Shown here piece after piece: positions 27,533-36,648 of a DNA stretch of 64,000 nt. Source of the stretch: GCA-2709075 sp038146865 (GTDB lineage Bacteria; Pseudomonadota; Alphaproteobacteria; MPNO01; UBA2964); assembly GCA_038146865.1 (NCBI GenBank), contig JAYQSL010000002.1, forward strand, positions 310,001 through 374,000, in the 5' to 3' direction. Position 1 is the stretch's first letter. Every line of letters starts with the position of its first letter. The notes under the pieces are model-generated. The model worked only from the letters and a program-made list of their open reading frames with translations, had not been told where the DNA came from and did not search any database. A program made the position numbers and the translations under genes.

Positions 27533-28300
27533 TTATTCAGCCGCCACAGCGCTTCTAGATGCTAACTGGAAGCGAAAAAGACTTCCCAAACCGGGAATAT
27601 CATCGCCAATACCAGCGGTTCGCAACGCACACCAAAGAGCTGCCTGATTACTTGTCAAAACTGGGGCCCCAAGTAACTCCTCCAACTCCGGAATCTTGTA
27701 AGTCGCATGAACATTAGCGCAGGAGATAAAATAAGCCTCTGCCGCTGGGTCTCTCATCTCTATCATCGCCTCAAACCAGTACTCTGATGGGGTGGTACAG
27801 GAATAATCGCTGCCTGGCAGACCCATCCCCTTGCTTTTTACAAGCTCATAACCTTGGCCCTTCAGGTATCGCTCTTTTTTCGAATGACCTGCCTCCTTGG
27901 ACTCGGATACAAAAACCAGCTTTGTAGCCTGGATCGCCGCGAGGGCAGACGTGACACACCTTGCCGTGGACAAAGCCTCAGCTCCAGATGCCTCTGCCAT
28001 TGCCTTGACCACCTCTTCTTCGGCCTCGGGCCCATCCCCCATAGACGTTCCCGTACATTGTAAAACAACAACATTTACTTTTGAGTCACCCAGAAGTTCC
28101 GCCTGATAAGTAATCCGCTGTTTTAACTCAGATAAAGGAGCGGAGTGCCGGTTGGTAATGCCAGCACGGGCGAAGTGAGGCACCACGTCATCCGGACAAA
28201 AGTGCTGGACTTGTGGTTCTACCATTCGATTTGAAGCGGGAATTATAAAACCCAACCGCGCCCTTGGAATAACGGGTTCAAAATCAGATATAGAGACCAT
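27533..28300 (-). CDS. Asp/Glu racemase-superfamily enzyme, maleate isomerase/arylmalonate decarboxylase-like
   Basis: This 255-residue member of the Asp/Glu/hydantoin racemase superfamily has the maleate cis-trans isomerase layout: a PASNRMVEPQ segment near residues 21-30 and two catalytic Cys, Cys82 in LQCTGTSMGDG and Cys194 in FISCANVHA. Maleate isomerase turns maleate into fumarate using such a Cys pair; arylmalonate decarboxylase is a near relative. It is the last gene of a six-gene minus-strand operon (SDR, UbiD, VOC and two TauD genes upstream). Maleate isomerisation would fit the end of a pyridine or dihydroxypyridine route, but that is inference. Confidence 0.82.
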   Translation of the reverse strand: MVSISDFEPVIPRARLGFIIPASNRMVEPQVQHFCPDDVVPHFARAGITNRHSAPLSELKQRITYQAELLGDSKVNVVVLQCTGTSMGDGPEAEEEVVKAMAEASGAEALSTARCVTSALAAIQATKLVFVSESKEAGHSKKERYLKGQGYELVKSKGMGLPGSDYSCTTPSEYWFEAMIEMRDPAAEAYFISCANVHATYKIPELEELLGAPVLTSNQAALWCALRTAGIGDDIPGLGSLFRFQLASRSAVAAE

Positions 28301-28309
28301 AGCTAACTC

Positions 28310-29071
28310 CTACCAAAACACTGCTCCACCCTCGACTGGGATCGTTTGAGCAGTCATAAAATCAGATGCACTAGACGAGAGAAAAACACACGTACCCACC
28401 AAATCCTCTGCATCCTGAGCACGCTTTATTGATCTGGTCTGTGGGGTTAATTTTCGTCGTTCTTCCTGTACCGCGTCCATGTGCGCTAAACTGAATTCTG
28501 TATCAGTTGCCCCAGGGGCAATCGCATTCACCCGAATACCCTTGTTTCCCCACTCTCTAGCCAGGCTTTTTGTCATCGAGATAATCGCGCCTTTTGAGGC
28601 GTCATAATGGAGCATACTGCTTCCACCTTTTATTGCCCGAGTAGAGGTTAATGTAATGATCTTCCCGTATTCTTGCTGCACCATCTGGGGGATAGCCGCC
28701 TTGGCGGAGAGCCAAGTACCTTTAACATTTACGTTCATCACCCTATCCCAATCATCAGAACTAATTGAAACAGCATCCTCGCGTCCCAGCTGGACCCATA
28801 TCCCTGCATTTGCAACTAGAATATCGAGTCTTCCATATTCTTTAACTGTCTCTGCCACCATATTCTGACAAGCCAACTCATCGGTGACATCGGTTACCAC
28901 GGATATTGCCTCTCCACCTGCCTGGGTTATTATATTCACCACATCATGCCCTTCAGACAAATCAGCGATCACTACCTTGGCTCCTTCCGATGCCAGCCCC
29001 TTCGCAAACGCGGCTCCAATGCTCTGAGCACCACCTGTGATGAGCGCCACCCTGCCATCTAATCTGCCCAT
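28310..29071 (-). CDS. Short-chain dehydrogenase/reductase (SDR), paralog 2
   Basis: This 253-residue classical SDR has TGGAQSIG at 12-19, a VANAG cofactor motif near 86-90, and catalytic Tyr156/Lys160 in YDASK. Asp37 suggests NAD(H) preference. The chosen ATG at 29071 sits 5 bp after GGAGAGG, which is formed by the last codons and stop of the UbiD gene upstream, so translation is probably coupled. The apparent TTG extension to 29095 is rejected for that reason. The C-terminus SDFMTAQTIPVEGG marks it as paralog of the SDRs at 23683 and 37556. It likely works on the product or substrate of the coupled UbiD. Confidence 0.9.
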   Translation of the reverse strand: MGRLDGRVALITGGAQSIGAAFAKGLASEGAKVVIADLSEGHDVVNIITQAGGEAISVVTDVTDELACQNMVAETVKEYGRLDILVANAGIWVQLGREDAVSISSDDWDRVMNVNVKGTWLSAKAAIPQMVQQEYGKIITLTSTRAIKGGSSMLHYDASKGAIISMTKSLAREWGNKGIRVNAIAPGATDTEFSLAHMDAVQEERRKLTPQTRSIKRAQDAEDLVGTCVFLSSSASDFMTAQTIPVEGGAVFW

Positions 29072-29072
29072 T

Positions 29073-30566
29073 CTACCTCTCCAACAAATAACCAAATTTT
29101 TTGCGAGCCTGTGTCAACAACTCTTCTCGAGGCTTGGTAGACACAGGAAAGCGATCTCGCCAATGAAAAGGAATTGTTGCGTCAATAATCATACGCGAGT
29201 TTGTAATATTTCCGCGTGCTTTCTCATCAGGGTGCAACCTGGGGTCCGCGTTCGATGTCCATGCTGTTTTAATAAAATCGATTTCCGTCGCCGGATCGCA
29301 TCGCATCAAGGCCGCCCAAATTAGCTCTTCAAGATCTGACACATCAATATCTTCGTCTGTCACAATCACCCATTTGCCGGCATAGGCCCCTGCAAAGCAC
29401 TGGCTCGCTATTTGTCCGGCCTGAACAGCGTGGCCTGGATATCGAGCTTTAATCGAAATCCCCGTTAACATTCGGGATCCCCCCACCTCATGACACCAAA
29501 CTTCCTGGACATCGGGTATGCCAGCCGCTTTTATGTTTTGTTTCATAAGCGCCGATCTGGTTATCGCTCTGAAACGGGAGTATTCATCTGGCAAACTTTG
29601 GGGGGGAAAGCCAAGAATTATTGGATCATTCCTGTAGTAAATCGCCTCTACCGTGCATTTTGGCCGTACACGTCCCGCCTCTGTATACGAACCGCACCAA
29701 TCACCAAATGGTCCCTCGGGAATTAGGTCTTGGGGATCAACCCAGCCTTCAATGACAATCTCTGCATTCGCTGGAAATGGCAGACCGGTTATTTTCCCTT
29801 TCACTAACTCTAAAGGTTTACCTCTTAACCCTCCTGCTACGTCGAACTCAGATACCCCATCTGGAATTTCATACCCACCCGTAATAAACGTTACCGGCTC
29901 TCCTCCGATCACCATCACAACCGGCATTTTTTCACCACGTTTTGCTAGGGTTTCCATATGAATACGACCATGCTTACCGGGAGCTGTGTTAAAGCAAACT
30001 GTTTTGGAGTCTACTACCATCACTCGATATGCCCCGAGATTATACCAGCCAGTCTCTGGGTCCTGAGTAACGTTATATGTGCCTGTCCCAATGTAACGCC
30101 CACCATCATCCTCATGCCATAGGGGGGCTGGGAATGCCAGTACGTCGACATCATCACCCATCATCACATTTTCAAATACCGGCCCGGTATCGACAAAAGT
30201 CGGCGGTATTAATGCTTCTTCATCATGAGAATATACCCGGGTCCAGGCGTCAGATAACTCGACCTTGTTCAGATTGGTTGGAAATCCCAAGGTCATATTC
30301 TTTCTTTTCCCCCCGAAGATATTCACAAGAACCCGAAAACCCGATCGAACACCCGGAATATCATCGAACAAAAGGGCAGGCGCATCCTCTTTATACTTAA
30401 CAACAGTTGCTGCCAAACCAATATCTTGTTCCCAACTAGCGCCGGATATGCGCTCTAATTCGCCCAGCCTATCGGCCTCATTGATCCAGTCACGCAAATC
30501 TTCATAAGAGAATTTGTGCTCGACATTATGACCCGACTGGAGTTCAAACTGTTCTCCGGAAACCAT
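29073..30566 (-). CDS. UbiD-family decarboxylase, paralog 2 (classical type)
   Basis: This 497-residue UbiD-family enzyme has its triad visible as Arg181 (NLGAYRVM), Glu284 and Asp289 in EGPFGDWCGSYTE. The Asp in place of the last Glu and the CGSYTE tail resemble E. coli UbiD (EGPYGD type) and differ from the three other UbiD paralogs here. I use the ATG at 30566, which has GAGG about 8 bp upstream; a TTG at 30572 would add two residues. Prenylated FMN is the expected cofactor. The downstream SDR is coupled (ATG two bases after the stop), and VOC and TauD genes lie upstream in the same operon. Confidence 0.9.
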   Translation of the reverse strand: MVSGEQFELQSGHNVEHKFSYEDLRDWINEADRLGELERISGASWEQDIGLAATVVKYKEDAPALLFDDIPGVRSGFRVLVNIFGGKRKNMTLGFPTNLNKVELSDAWTRVYSHDEEALIPPTFVDTGPVFENVMMGDDVDVLAFPAPLWHEDDGGRYIGTGTYNVTQDPETGWYNLGAYRVMVVDSKTVCFNTAPGKHGRIHMETLAKRGEKMPVVMVIGGEPVTFITGGYEIPDGVSEFDVAGGLRGKPLELVKGKITGLPFPANAEIVIEGWVDPQDLIPEGPFGDWCGSYTEAGRVRPKCTVEAIYYRNDPIILGFPPQSLPDEYSRFRAITRSALMKQNIKAAGIPDVQEVWCHEVGGSRMLTGISIKARYPGHAVQAGQIASQCFAGAYAGKWVIVTDEDIDVSDLEELIWAALMRCDPATEIDFIKTAWTSNADPRLHPDEKARGNITNSRMIIDATIPFHWRDRFPVSTKPREELLTQARKKFGYLLER

Positions 30567-30601
30567 TCTCAAACCTCAATCGATACCATTAAACCGTTCT
30601 T

Positions 30602-31030
30602 TTATGGCCTCTGCCCAAGCTCAATTGAATAGCCATCGGGATCCCGAATAAACGCGATCACAGGCCCATTAGGGCCACGCCCCTTTAATGGACCCGGTGG
30701 CCGCGGCACCTCCATACCTCGCGCTTCCACACGGCGACAAATTTCGTATATATCAGGCACCCCTATCGCAATATGACCGTATCCCGTACCTTTCTCATAA
30801 GGTTGGTCGACGCCCCAGTTATATGTCAATTCGATCGCTGGATGCGTATCCTCATCGCCGTAACCTAAAAACACGACCGAGTATTTCTGGCTCTCATTAT
30901 CATTGCGTCGAAAAACTCTCATATCGAGAACTTCTTCATAAAACCTGACGGACTCGTCGAGATCAGCCACTCGCAGCATCGTGTGCCGAATTCGAGGTTT
31001 CGTATTTGTTTTCGGGAGTTCTTGATTCAT
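30602..31030 (-). CDS. Lactoylglutathione lyase-like VOC protein (glyoxalase I family)
   Basis: From the ATG at 31030, preceded by AGAGGA, the protein is 142 residues and matches the glyoxalase I family over its whole length: RIRHTMLRVADLDESVRFY at the start with the first metal His, IELTYNWGVD with Glu in the middle, YGHIAIGVPDIYE with the second His, and DPDGYSIELGQRP with the last Glu. These are the four metal ligands in order, so it is likely an active metal-dependent lyase or isomerase. A longer frame to 31129 overlaps the TauD gene and is rejected. In this operon it may detoxify an aldehyde made by the neighbouring enzymes, or act on a pathway intermediate. Confidence 0.88.
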   Translation of the reverse strand: MNQELPKTNTKPRIRHTMLRVADLDESVRFYEEVLDMRVFRRNDNESQKYSVVFLGYGDEDTHPAIELTYNWGVDQPYEKGTGYGHIAIGVPDIYEICRRVEARGMEVPRPPGPLKGRGPNGPVIAFIRDPDGYSIELGQRP

Positions 31031-31058
31031 AGTCCGATCCTCTAACACAGTTTTTTCT

Positions 31059-31922
31059 TCAGTATGGCTTATCGCCTCGAACAATTGTTCGATGCATATG
31101 TCTAATCTGGCCCTTCGGCACGCCACCACAAGCGATGTGCATGAGGCAACGATTATCCCAAATTACTAAGTCCCCCTTCCGCCATTTATGACGATAAATA
31201 TTACTCGGTTGGGATGCTACCTCGAATAATTCTTGGAGCAGAGATTCCGATAATTCGGGATCCATTTCTTCAATCCCCAATGTGAAGCGTTCGGTGACAT
31301 AGAGCGCTTTTTTACCTGTTTCCGGATGCGTTCTTACAACCGGATGAACTACTGGAGGGGGGCTTCGATCACTATATCTCTCCTTAGCAACCGCGGCATG
31401 AGTATCAGGCACTGCGACCCGAGGGTTAATATTGCGATCATATGAGTGCCGTGCCCGTAAATTTTTGATTTTGTTTTTAGTTTTTTCAGGGAGCAATTCA
31501 TACGCGCGATACATGTTGGCAAAGGCCGTATCACCGCCCTCCTCTGCAACTTCAATGGCATGCAGGATGGTACAAAATGTGGGGGTTTCAACATAAGAAA
31601 GATCAGAGTGCCAATAATCCCCAGCATGAGGCGCTCCGATATATTTTCCGTCTTTCATTTTGGTTGTCAGGACGATGACCTCCTCGTGATCTGGATGCTG
31701 ATCCTTAACCTGTACGTGGATATCGAGTGGCCCCCAACCCTTTGAGAATGCTAATTGCTGCGACGCCGATAAATTTTGTTCTCGTATGATTAAAACCTGA
31801 TATTGCAGCAGCGCTGCTCTAAGTTCCTCCTGCAAAACGCCGTCTGTTTTCGTTAAATTAACGCCCCAGATCTCCGAACCAAAACCATTTTCCAATGGTC
31901 GAATATCCATCTCTATATCCAT
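31059..31922 (-). CDS. TauD/TfdA-family dioxygenase, paralog 3
   Basis: This 287-residue enzyme has His105-Ser-Asp107 in YWHSDLSYV, distal His262 in WDNRCLMHIACGG, and the 2-oxoglutarate Arg in QIRHMHRT. The YWHSDLS and RHMHRT segments define a subgroup shared with the genes at 31922, 35793 and 36649. Its ATG overlaps the stop of the upstream (frameshifted) TauD gene by one base (TAATG), which indicates coupling. An alternative ATG five codons in is possible. Substrate is unknown; subgroup relatives act on sulfonates, phenoxyacetates or carboxylates. Confidence 0.92.
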   Translation of the reverse strand: MDIEMDIRPLENGFGSEIWGVNLTKTDGVLQEELRAALLQYQVLIIREQNLSASQQLAFSKGWGPLDIHVQVKDQHPDHEEVIVLTTKMKDGKYIGAPHAGDYWHSDLSYVETPTFCTILHAIEVAEEGGDTAFANMYRAYELLPEKTKNKIKNLRARHSYDRNINPRVAVPDTHAAVAKERYSDRSPPPVVHPVVRTHPETGKKALYVTERFTLGIEEMDPELSESLLQELFEVASQPSNIYRHKWRKGDLVIWDNRCLMHIACGGVPKGQIRHMHRTIVRGDKPY

Positions 31923-32774
31923 TAGAACGGTTCATCCCCAGATAACGTCGTTCGGTGCATGTGCCTTATCTGACCTTCAGGAATTCCTCTGCATGCCAAA
32001 TGAAGCAAACATCGATTGTCCCACATCAGCAAATCACGTTCTTCCCAAGAATGATGATATACAAATTCACGACGAACAGCATGTTCAAAAAGGGTGTCCA
32101 GTAACTCTTGGGCATCGGCATCTTTCATTCCCTCAACACCTATCGTAAATCGGGGTGAAACATACAGCGCCCTTCTTCCTGTTTCCGGATGCGTCCGAAC
32201 AATCGGATGAGATGCGTCAGGAGGACTGATTGTGGCATAACGCCTCTCGGCATCTTTTTTCTGGTGTTCAGGGAATATGGACCCTCGGGTTCCGTGACCT
32301 GTTAAATGAATGAATTGCCCTCTTTCCATGGATTATTTTTTTAAGTTTAGTCGGAAGGCTCTCGTAAGCAAGAACTTGATTAGACCACTCAGTATCGCCA
32401 CCTTCTCTCGGAATTTCGATCGCGTAAAGTAGAGAGCCAAGGCTCGGTTTACCCATATAAGACAGATCCGAGTGCCAATAGTCGCCCGCATTTTCCACTC
32501 CAATATACTCCCCGTTTTCTTTCCGGTTTGAAAGGACTAAGATTTCGGGCCTATCTTTGAGCAAATACTTGGTAGAAATATGGATCTCCAGCGATCCGAA
32601 GTTTCTACTGAATTCAATTTGATCTGTTGGAGTAAGATTTTGATCGCGAAAAACGACGACGTGAAATTTCAGAAAGGTCTTTTTTAACTGGATCAGCTCA
32701 GCGCTATTGATTGCCCTTACATCAACTCCTCTAACTTCTGCGCCTAGTGCTTCACCCAACGGTGTAACTTCCAT
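31922..32774 (-). pseudogene. TauD/TfdA-family dioxygenase, paralog 4, interrupted by a +1 frameshift
   Basis: The N-terminal frame from ATG 32774 (AGGGGG about 10 bp upstream) holds His101-Ser-Asp103 in YWHSDLSYM and ends NPRVHIP-stop. The next frame continues EHQKKDAERRYATI and carries the distal His in WDNRCLLHLACRG and RHMHRT. Removing one base from GGG at 32271-32273 (CCC on the coding strand) joins them into a 283-residue protein fully colinear with the paralogs at 31059 and 36649. All catalytic residues remain, so the lesion is recent or an error in the sequence. It is the first gene of the six-gene operon down to 27533. Confidence 0.85.
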
Positions 32775-32884
32775 GTTGGCGTGCCCCCTGCTGCCGAAAT
32801 ATATGTTTCCGGTTCTTAGAAAAACTCTATGCTTCTTGGAAATACCCGTCAAACACAACAAAAGAGTAAATTCGAGCTTGGGCC

Positions 32885-33532
32885 ATGAATAAAATTCAAC
32901 TTACGGACATGCATCTAGGAAGAGTCGATGAAACCGATGATGCGTTGTTTTACCAAACGCCTCGATTGGTTACACATATTGATGAAGCAGCCTGTAAGGC
33001 CCTCGAGGGTTGGTATAAAGATAACCTTCCTTCCGGATTAAAAATTTTAGATCTTATGTCAGCCTGGGTTAGCCATTTGCCAGGAGACGTTATTTATAAG
33101 CGTGTCTGTGGTCTGGGTATGAATTCAACAGAGCTAAAAGAAAACAGGCAACTTACCGACTGGTTAACTCAAGACCTCAACAAAAACCCTATCCTACCAT
33201 TTGAGGATGATGAATTCGATGCATGCATTATCGCAGTTTCTGTCCAATATTTAATCAAACCCTTGGAGGTTTTTTCAGAAATGGCTCGGGTCATAAAACC
33301 TGGAGGACTTGCGGCCATTTCTTTCTCCAACAGAATGTTCCCAACAAAAGCCGTGGCGCTGTGGCGTGCTGCGGCTGGACCAACCGATCATGCTCAATTA
33401 ATAAGTTGGTATTTCCAAAATTCGGTTGGGTTTGAGGCTGCCGAAATAGCCGATATCTCCCCTAACCCTTTTGAAACAGATCCGCTATATATCGTAAGCG
33501 CCCGGGTTTCCGAGCGGGCTCACCCGAAGTAA
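32885..33532 (+). CDS. Class I SAM-dependent methyltransferase-like protein
   Basis: The 215-residue protein has a methyltransferase core: KILDLMSAWVSHLP at about 53-66 in the position of motif I, a strand LPFEDDEFDACIIAVS at about 101-116, and the late motif ARVIKPGGLAAISFS at 136-150. Motif I lacks the usual GxGxG, reading DLMSAWVSHLP. That is seen in a family of methyltransferase-like proteins I recall from bacteria and plants, whose substrates are not well known. It is divergent from the TauD operon and 8 bp ahead of an LLM flavoenzyme gene, so a two-gene operon is likely. Function beyond SAM binding is uncertain. Confidence 0.7.
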   Translation: MNKIQLTDMHLGRVDETDDALFYQTPRLVTHIDEAACKALEGWYKDNLPSGLKILDLMSAWVSHLPGDVIYKRVCGLGMNSTELKENRQLTDWLTQDLNKNPILPFEDDEFDACIIAVSVQYLIKPLEVFSEMARVIKPGGLAAISFSNRMFPTKAVALWRAAAGPTDHAQLISWYFQNSVGFEAAEIADISPNPFETDPLYIVSARVSERAHPK

Positions 33533-33540
33533 ATTTAGTA

Positions 33541-34635
33541 ATGATTGATAGAAAATCCACGCCGATTTATGGCCCCAACAGATTTCGCCTAGGCCTATTT
33601 GGGATGAATTGCTCAGGTGGACTTACCATGAGCAAGGTTCCCGAGCGATGGGACGCAACTTGGGAGAATAACCTAAAAGCCGCGAAAATGGCAGATGAAT
33701 GTGGTATAGAGTTTTTGCTCCCTATCGGCAGGTGGCACGGCTACAAAGGGGAAACCGATACCGCCGGCGCCAGTTTTGAAACTTTGAGCTGGGCGTGCGG
33801 CATTCTAGCCGCCACTCAAAACATCAATGTATTCGGCACCGTCCACGTTTCCCTAATAAATCCCGTTTTCGCTGCTAACCAAATGGTAACGGCAGATCTC
33901 ATAGGTGCCGGTAGATTTGGTCTAAATATTGTTGCGGGATGGAATGTCTCAGAGCATGAAATGTTCGGTGTTCAGATAAGGGAGCATGATAATCGATATC
34001 ACTATGCTGAAGAATGGCTAAGTCTCGTCAAAAGAATGTGGTGCGACACCAAACCTTTCGATTTCAAGGGTGATTACTTTGATTTGAAAGAGGTTCTATG
34101 CAAGCCGAAACCATGGAACAACGAAGCTCCGATGATAATTAGCGCGGGAAACTCATCAGCAGGCCGTAACTTCGCCGCGCGTCATGCAGACGGTTTATTT
34201 ACGTCAATTCGTGAACTATCCGAATTGCCGCAAAAAGTATCCGATTTACGTGCAGAACGAAATGGTGTTGGTGCAGGAATATATGCGAGCGGACATTTAA
34301 TTTGTCGTCCCACCCGAAAAGAAGCCGAGGAATACTATCACTACCTGGTCTATGAAAATGGTGACTGGGAAGCAGCAGAACACACAGTCAAAATCAGAAC
34401 GAAAGGAGGATCAACTTCTGGTCCTCAGTTGGCCAAAATGAAAGAAGTTATTATCAGTGGAACAGGTACTTTTCCGATTATTGGCTCCTACGATGACGCT
34501 GTAGATCGCTTTAAACAGCTCTCGGAAGCCGGCCTAAATGGTATTGCTCTAGGTCTAGTGAATTATATCCATGACATGGATTGGGTCGCAGCTGAGATAT
34601 TACCGAGGCTATCCAAATGCGGGTTACGGCAGTAA
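33541..34635 (+). CDS. LLM-class flavin-dependent monooxygenase, copy 1
   Basis: This 364-residue luciferase-like monooxygenase has the RutA/alkanesulfonate-monooxygenase type sequence: GLFGMNCSGGL at about 17-27, LLPIGRWHGYKG near 59-70, TVHVSLINPVFAANQMVTADLIGAGRFGLNIVAGWN in mid-N half, and a C-terminal ISGTGTFPIIGSYDDAVD. RutA opens the uracil ring, while SsuD and SfnG cleave sulfonates and sulfones, so the likely chemistry is oxygen insertion next to a heteroatom. Reduced FMN must come from a reductase; the flavin reductase at 57239 is the only candidate in the window. It is convergent with a close paralog 31 bp away. Confidence 0.88.
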   Translation: MIDRKSTPIYGPNRFRLGLFGMNCSGGLTMSKVPERWDATWENNLKAAKMADECGIEFLLPIGRWHGYKGETDTAGASFETLSWACGILAATQNINVFGTVHVSLINPVFAANQMVTADLIGAGRFGLNIVAGWNVSEHEMFGVQIREHDNRYHYAEEWLSLVKRMWCDTKPFDFKGDYFDLKEVLCKPKPWNNEAPMIISAGNSSAGRNFAARHADGLFTSIRELSELPQKVSDLRAERNGVGAGIYASGHLICRPTRKEAEEYYHYLVYENGDWEAAEHTVKIRTKGGSTSGPQLAKMKEVIISGTGTFPIIGSYDDAVDRFKQLSEAGLNGIALGLVNYIHDMDWVAAEILPRLSKCGLRQ

Positions 34636-34666
34636 TCGAACCCCATAAAATGCTGCACCAAAAAAT

Positions 34667-35785
34667 TCACTGAATCGGCGGCTTGCGGACACCCGCCTTT
34701 TCCAAACGCGGCAAAACCTCATCTCGAAAAAAAGGAAAATGGTCGACATAATTCGCAAACCCCATCGCAAAAGCATCGATGCCCTGTTTATGAAGTCTGA
34801 CAAGTAAATCGGCCACATCATCTGGTGCTCCCACAATCGGGAAAGCACCATTCCCGCCAGCGGCCCTTTGATGCAAATTCTGTTTCATGTATTCGGGGAG
34901 ATTATCGAAACGACCACGAACATTTCGTCCCTCTACCAAATTCGCCGCAGCTTCCGTATCCGCCATTTCTACTGCGTAATAATGGTGGTATTCCTCCGCC
35001 TCTTTTAAGGTAGGTCGACAAACCACATAACAATTAGTGAACACACCAATTTCCCGATTATATGTTTTAGCGGTGGCCTTCAATGACCCTATATCAGCTG
35101 AGATCTCATCGATCTCGGTTTTGATCCCGGTAAACATCATGTCACAATTTCGCGCGGCGAACTCTCGTCCAGTGCCCGAATTAGCCGCACATACCATCAG
35201 CGGCTTTCCACGACCCGACATTCTGGGTTTCGCCAAAACGCCGTGAACTTGATAAAATTCTCCTTCATAGTCGAACGGTTCGTCCTCTATCCAGGCCCGG
35301 GTCATAATATCAACCCATTCCTGGCCTTGGTCATAACGTCTTTCATGCTCATTCAAGGCGATTCCTGCCATATCAAATTCTTTTTGGTTCCAGCCACAAA
35401 CAATATTCAGGCCAAATCTTCCTTTACCAATTTGATCAGCCGTTGCCATTTGTTTTGCAGCAACCACGGGATTAAAAAGAGGCACATGCACGGTGCTAAA
35501 CGCCATAATATTCCGGGTACATGCCAGGATTCCAGCGGCCCAGCTTAACGTTTCCATAACTCCACCATTATGATCTGTTTTACCGCCATAGCCTCTCCAT
35601 CGACCCAATGGCAACAAAAAATCTAACCCAGCGTTATCTGCAAGCGTTGCCGCCGCCAAGTTTTCATCCCAGCTCCCTTCCCAACGCTCCGGAACTAAAG
35701 TGGCTGATAAACCACCGGAACAATTAAGCCCAAAAAATCCCAGCTTCAGCTGATTACGGTCGAATGATCTAGTCGCAGTTTCCAT
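34667..35785 (-). CDS. LLM-class flavin-dependent monooxygenase, copy 2
   Basis: This 372-residue paralog of the gene at 33541 matches it motif by motif: GFFGLNCSGGL, LLPLGRWRGYGG, TVHVPLFNPVVAAKQMATADQIGKGRFGLNIVCGWN. The start chosen is the ATG at 35785; an in-frame GTG at 35809 overlaps the upstream TauD gene. It is the last gene in a seven-gene minus-strand operon that begins with UbiD at 42276. The same family occurs here in two converging operons, one with a methyltransferase and one with TauD/SDR/UbiD, so the substrates may be related. The reductase partner is not adjacent. Confidence 0.88.
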   Translation of the reverse strand: METATRSFDRNQLKLGFFGLNCSGGLSATLVPERWEGSWDENLAAATLADNAGLDFLLPLGRWRGYGGKTDHNGGVMETLSWAAGILACTRNIMAFSTVHVPLFNPVVAAKQMATADQIGKGRFGLNIVCGWNQKEFDMAGIALNEHERRYDQGQEWVDIMTRAWIEDEPFDYEGEFYQVHGVLAKPRMSGRGKPLMVCAANSGTGREFAARNCDMMFTGIKTEIDEISADIGSLKATAKTYNREIGVFTNCYVVCRPTLKEAEEYHHYYAVEMADTEAAANLVEGRNVRGRFDNLPEYMKQNLHQRAAGGNGAFPIVGAPDDVADLLVRLHKQGIDAFAMGFANYVDHFPFFRDEVLPRLEKAGVRKPPIQ

Positions 35786-35792
35786 CTTTTTC

Positions 35793-36641
35793 TCAATAAG
35801 GCTTCTCACCCAAAACCATCGTTCGATGCATATGGCGGATTCCGGGCGGCTTTATCTTTCCTCTGCCTATATGAATAAGACACGGGTTATCCCACATTAC
35901 TAAGTCACCTGCCCGCCATTTATGGCGATAACGGAATTCCGGTTTTATTTGAAATTCGAATAACTCATCTAATAGTTTTTGTCCTTTTTCGCCAGGGATA
36001 CCCTCAATCCCGACTACAAATCTCGGTGAGATATAGAGCGCCTTTCTGCCCGTTTCTGGATGCGTTCGGACGATTGGGTGGACAGCATCAGCGATCGAGA
36101 CGCCATAGACACTCTCTGCGTCTTTTTGAAACTGTCGATCGACCTCGGCGCGGGGATTTCGCCTTCGATCAAAAACATGAATTCCATGAAGACCCTCAAT
36201 GCGAGATCTTAAGGATAAAGGGAGCCTATCAAGAGCCGTATACATATTCGACCATTCTGTATCCCCTCCATCTTCCGCAACTTCTAAGGCATACAAAAAA
36301 GTTGCACGACAAGGTCTCACTCCAAATGACAGATCAGAGTGCCAAAAATCACCGGCATTAATCACCCCCACCGGCTGCCCTTTATGAATTCGATTAGAAA
36401 GAATTGAAACTTCTGGGATACCAGGAAAAGTAAAGGGCCGATCGGGACGCGACTCTATTTCACCGAACCCAGCACTGAACTCTAGTTGTGCCTGTGGGCT
36501 CAACTCCTGGTCACGAAAGCAAAGCATTTGGAATTTCAAAAACGCAGCTTTTATCTCTTCAAGATCGTCGTTCCCAACCCTTCTGAGATCAATTCCCCTA
36601 ACTTCGGCACCCAAAGCCTCTGACAACGGAGTTATAATCAT
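35793..36641 (-). CDS. TauD/TfdA-family dioxygenase, paralog 5
   Basis: This 282-residue enzyme has His101-Ser-Asp103 in FWHSDLSFG, a distal His in WDNPCLIHIGRG and the Arg of IRHMHRT. The distal segment reads IGRGKIKPPG where the paralogs have ACGGVPKGQ or similar, a change beside the active site that could alter substrate choice. It is only 7 bp after the TauD gene upstream and 7 bp before the LLM gene, so all are cotranscribed. The N-terminus MIITPLSEALGAEVRGIDLR fits the family start exactly. Confidence 0.92.
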   Translation of the reverse strand: MIITPLSEALGAEVRGIDLRRVGNDDLEEIKAAFLKFQMLCFRDQELSPQAQLEFSAGFGEIESRPDRPFTFPGIPEVSILSNRIHKGQPVGVINAGDFWHSDLSFGVRPCRATFLYALEVAEDGGDTEWSNMYTALDRLPLSLRSRIEGLHGIHVFDRRRNPRAEVDRQFQKDAESVYGVSIADAVHPIVRTHPETGRKALYISPRFVVGIEGIPGEKGQKLLDELFEFQIKPEFRYRHKWRAGDLVMWDNPCLIHIGRGKIKPPGIRHMHRTMVLGEKPY

Positions 36642-36648
36642 CTATATA

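Noticed and set aside
31031..31129. N-terminal extension of the lactoylglutathione-lyase-like gene
   Set aside because: It overlaps the TauD gene in another frame; the ATG at 31030 has AGAGGA and the family starts there.
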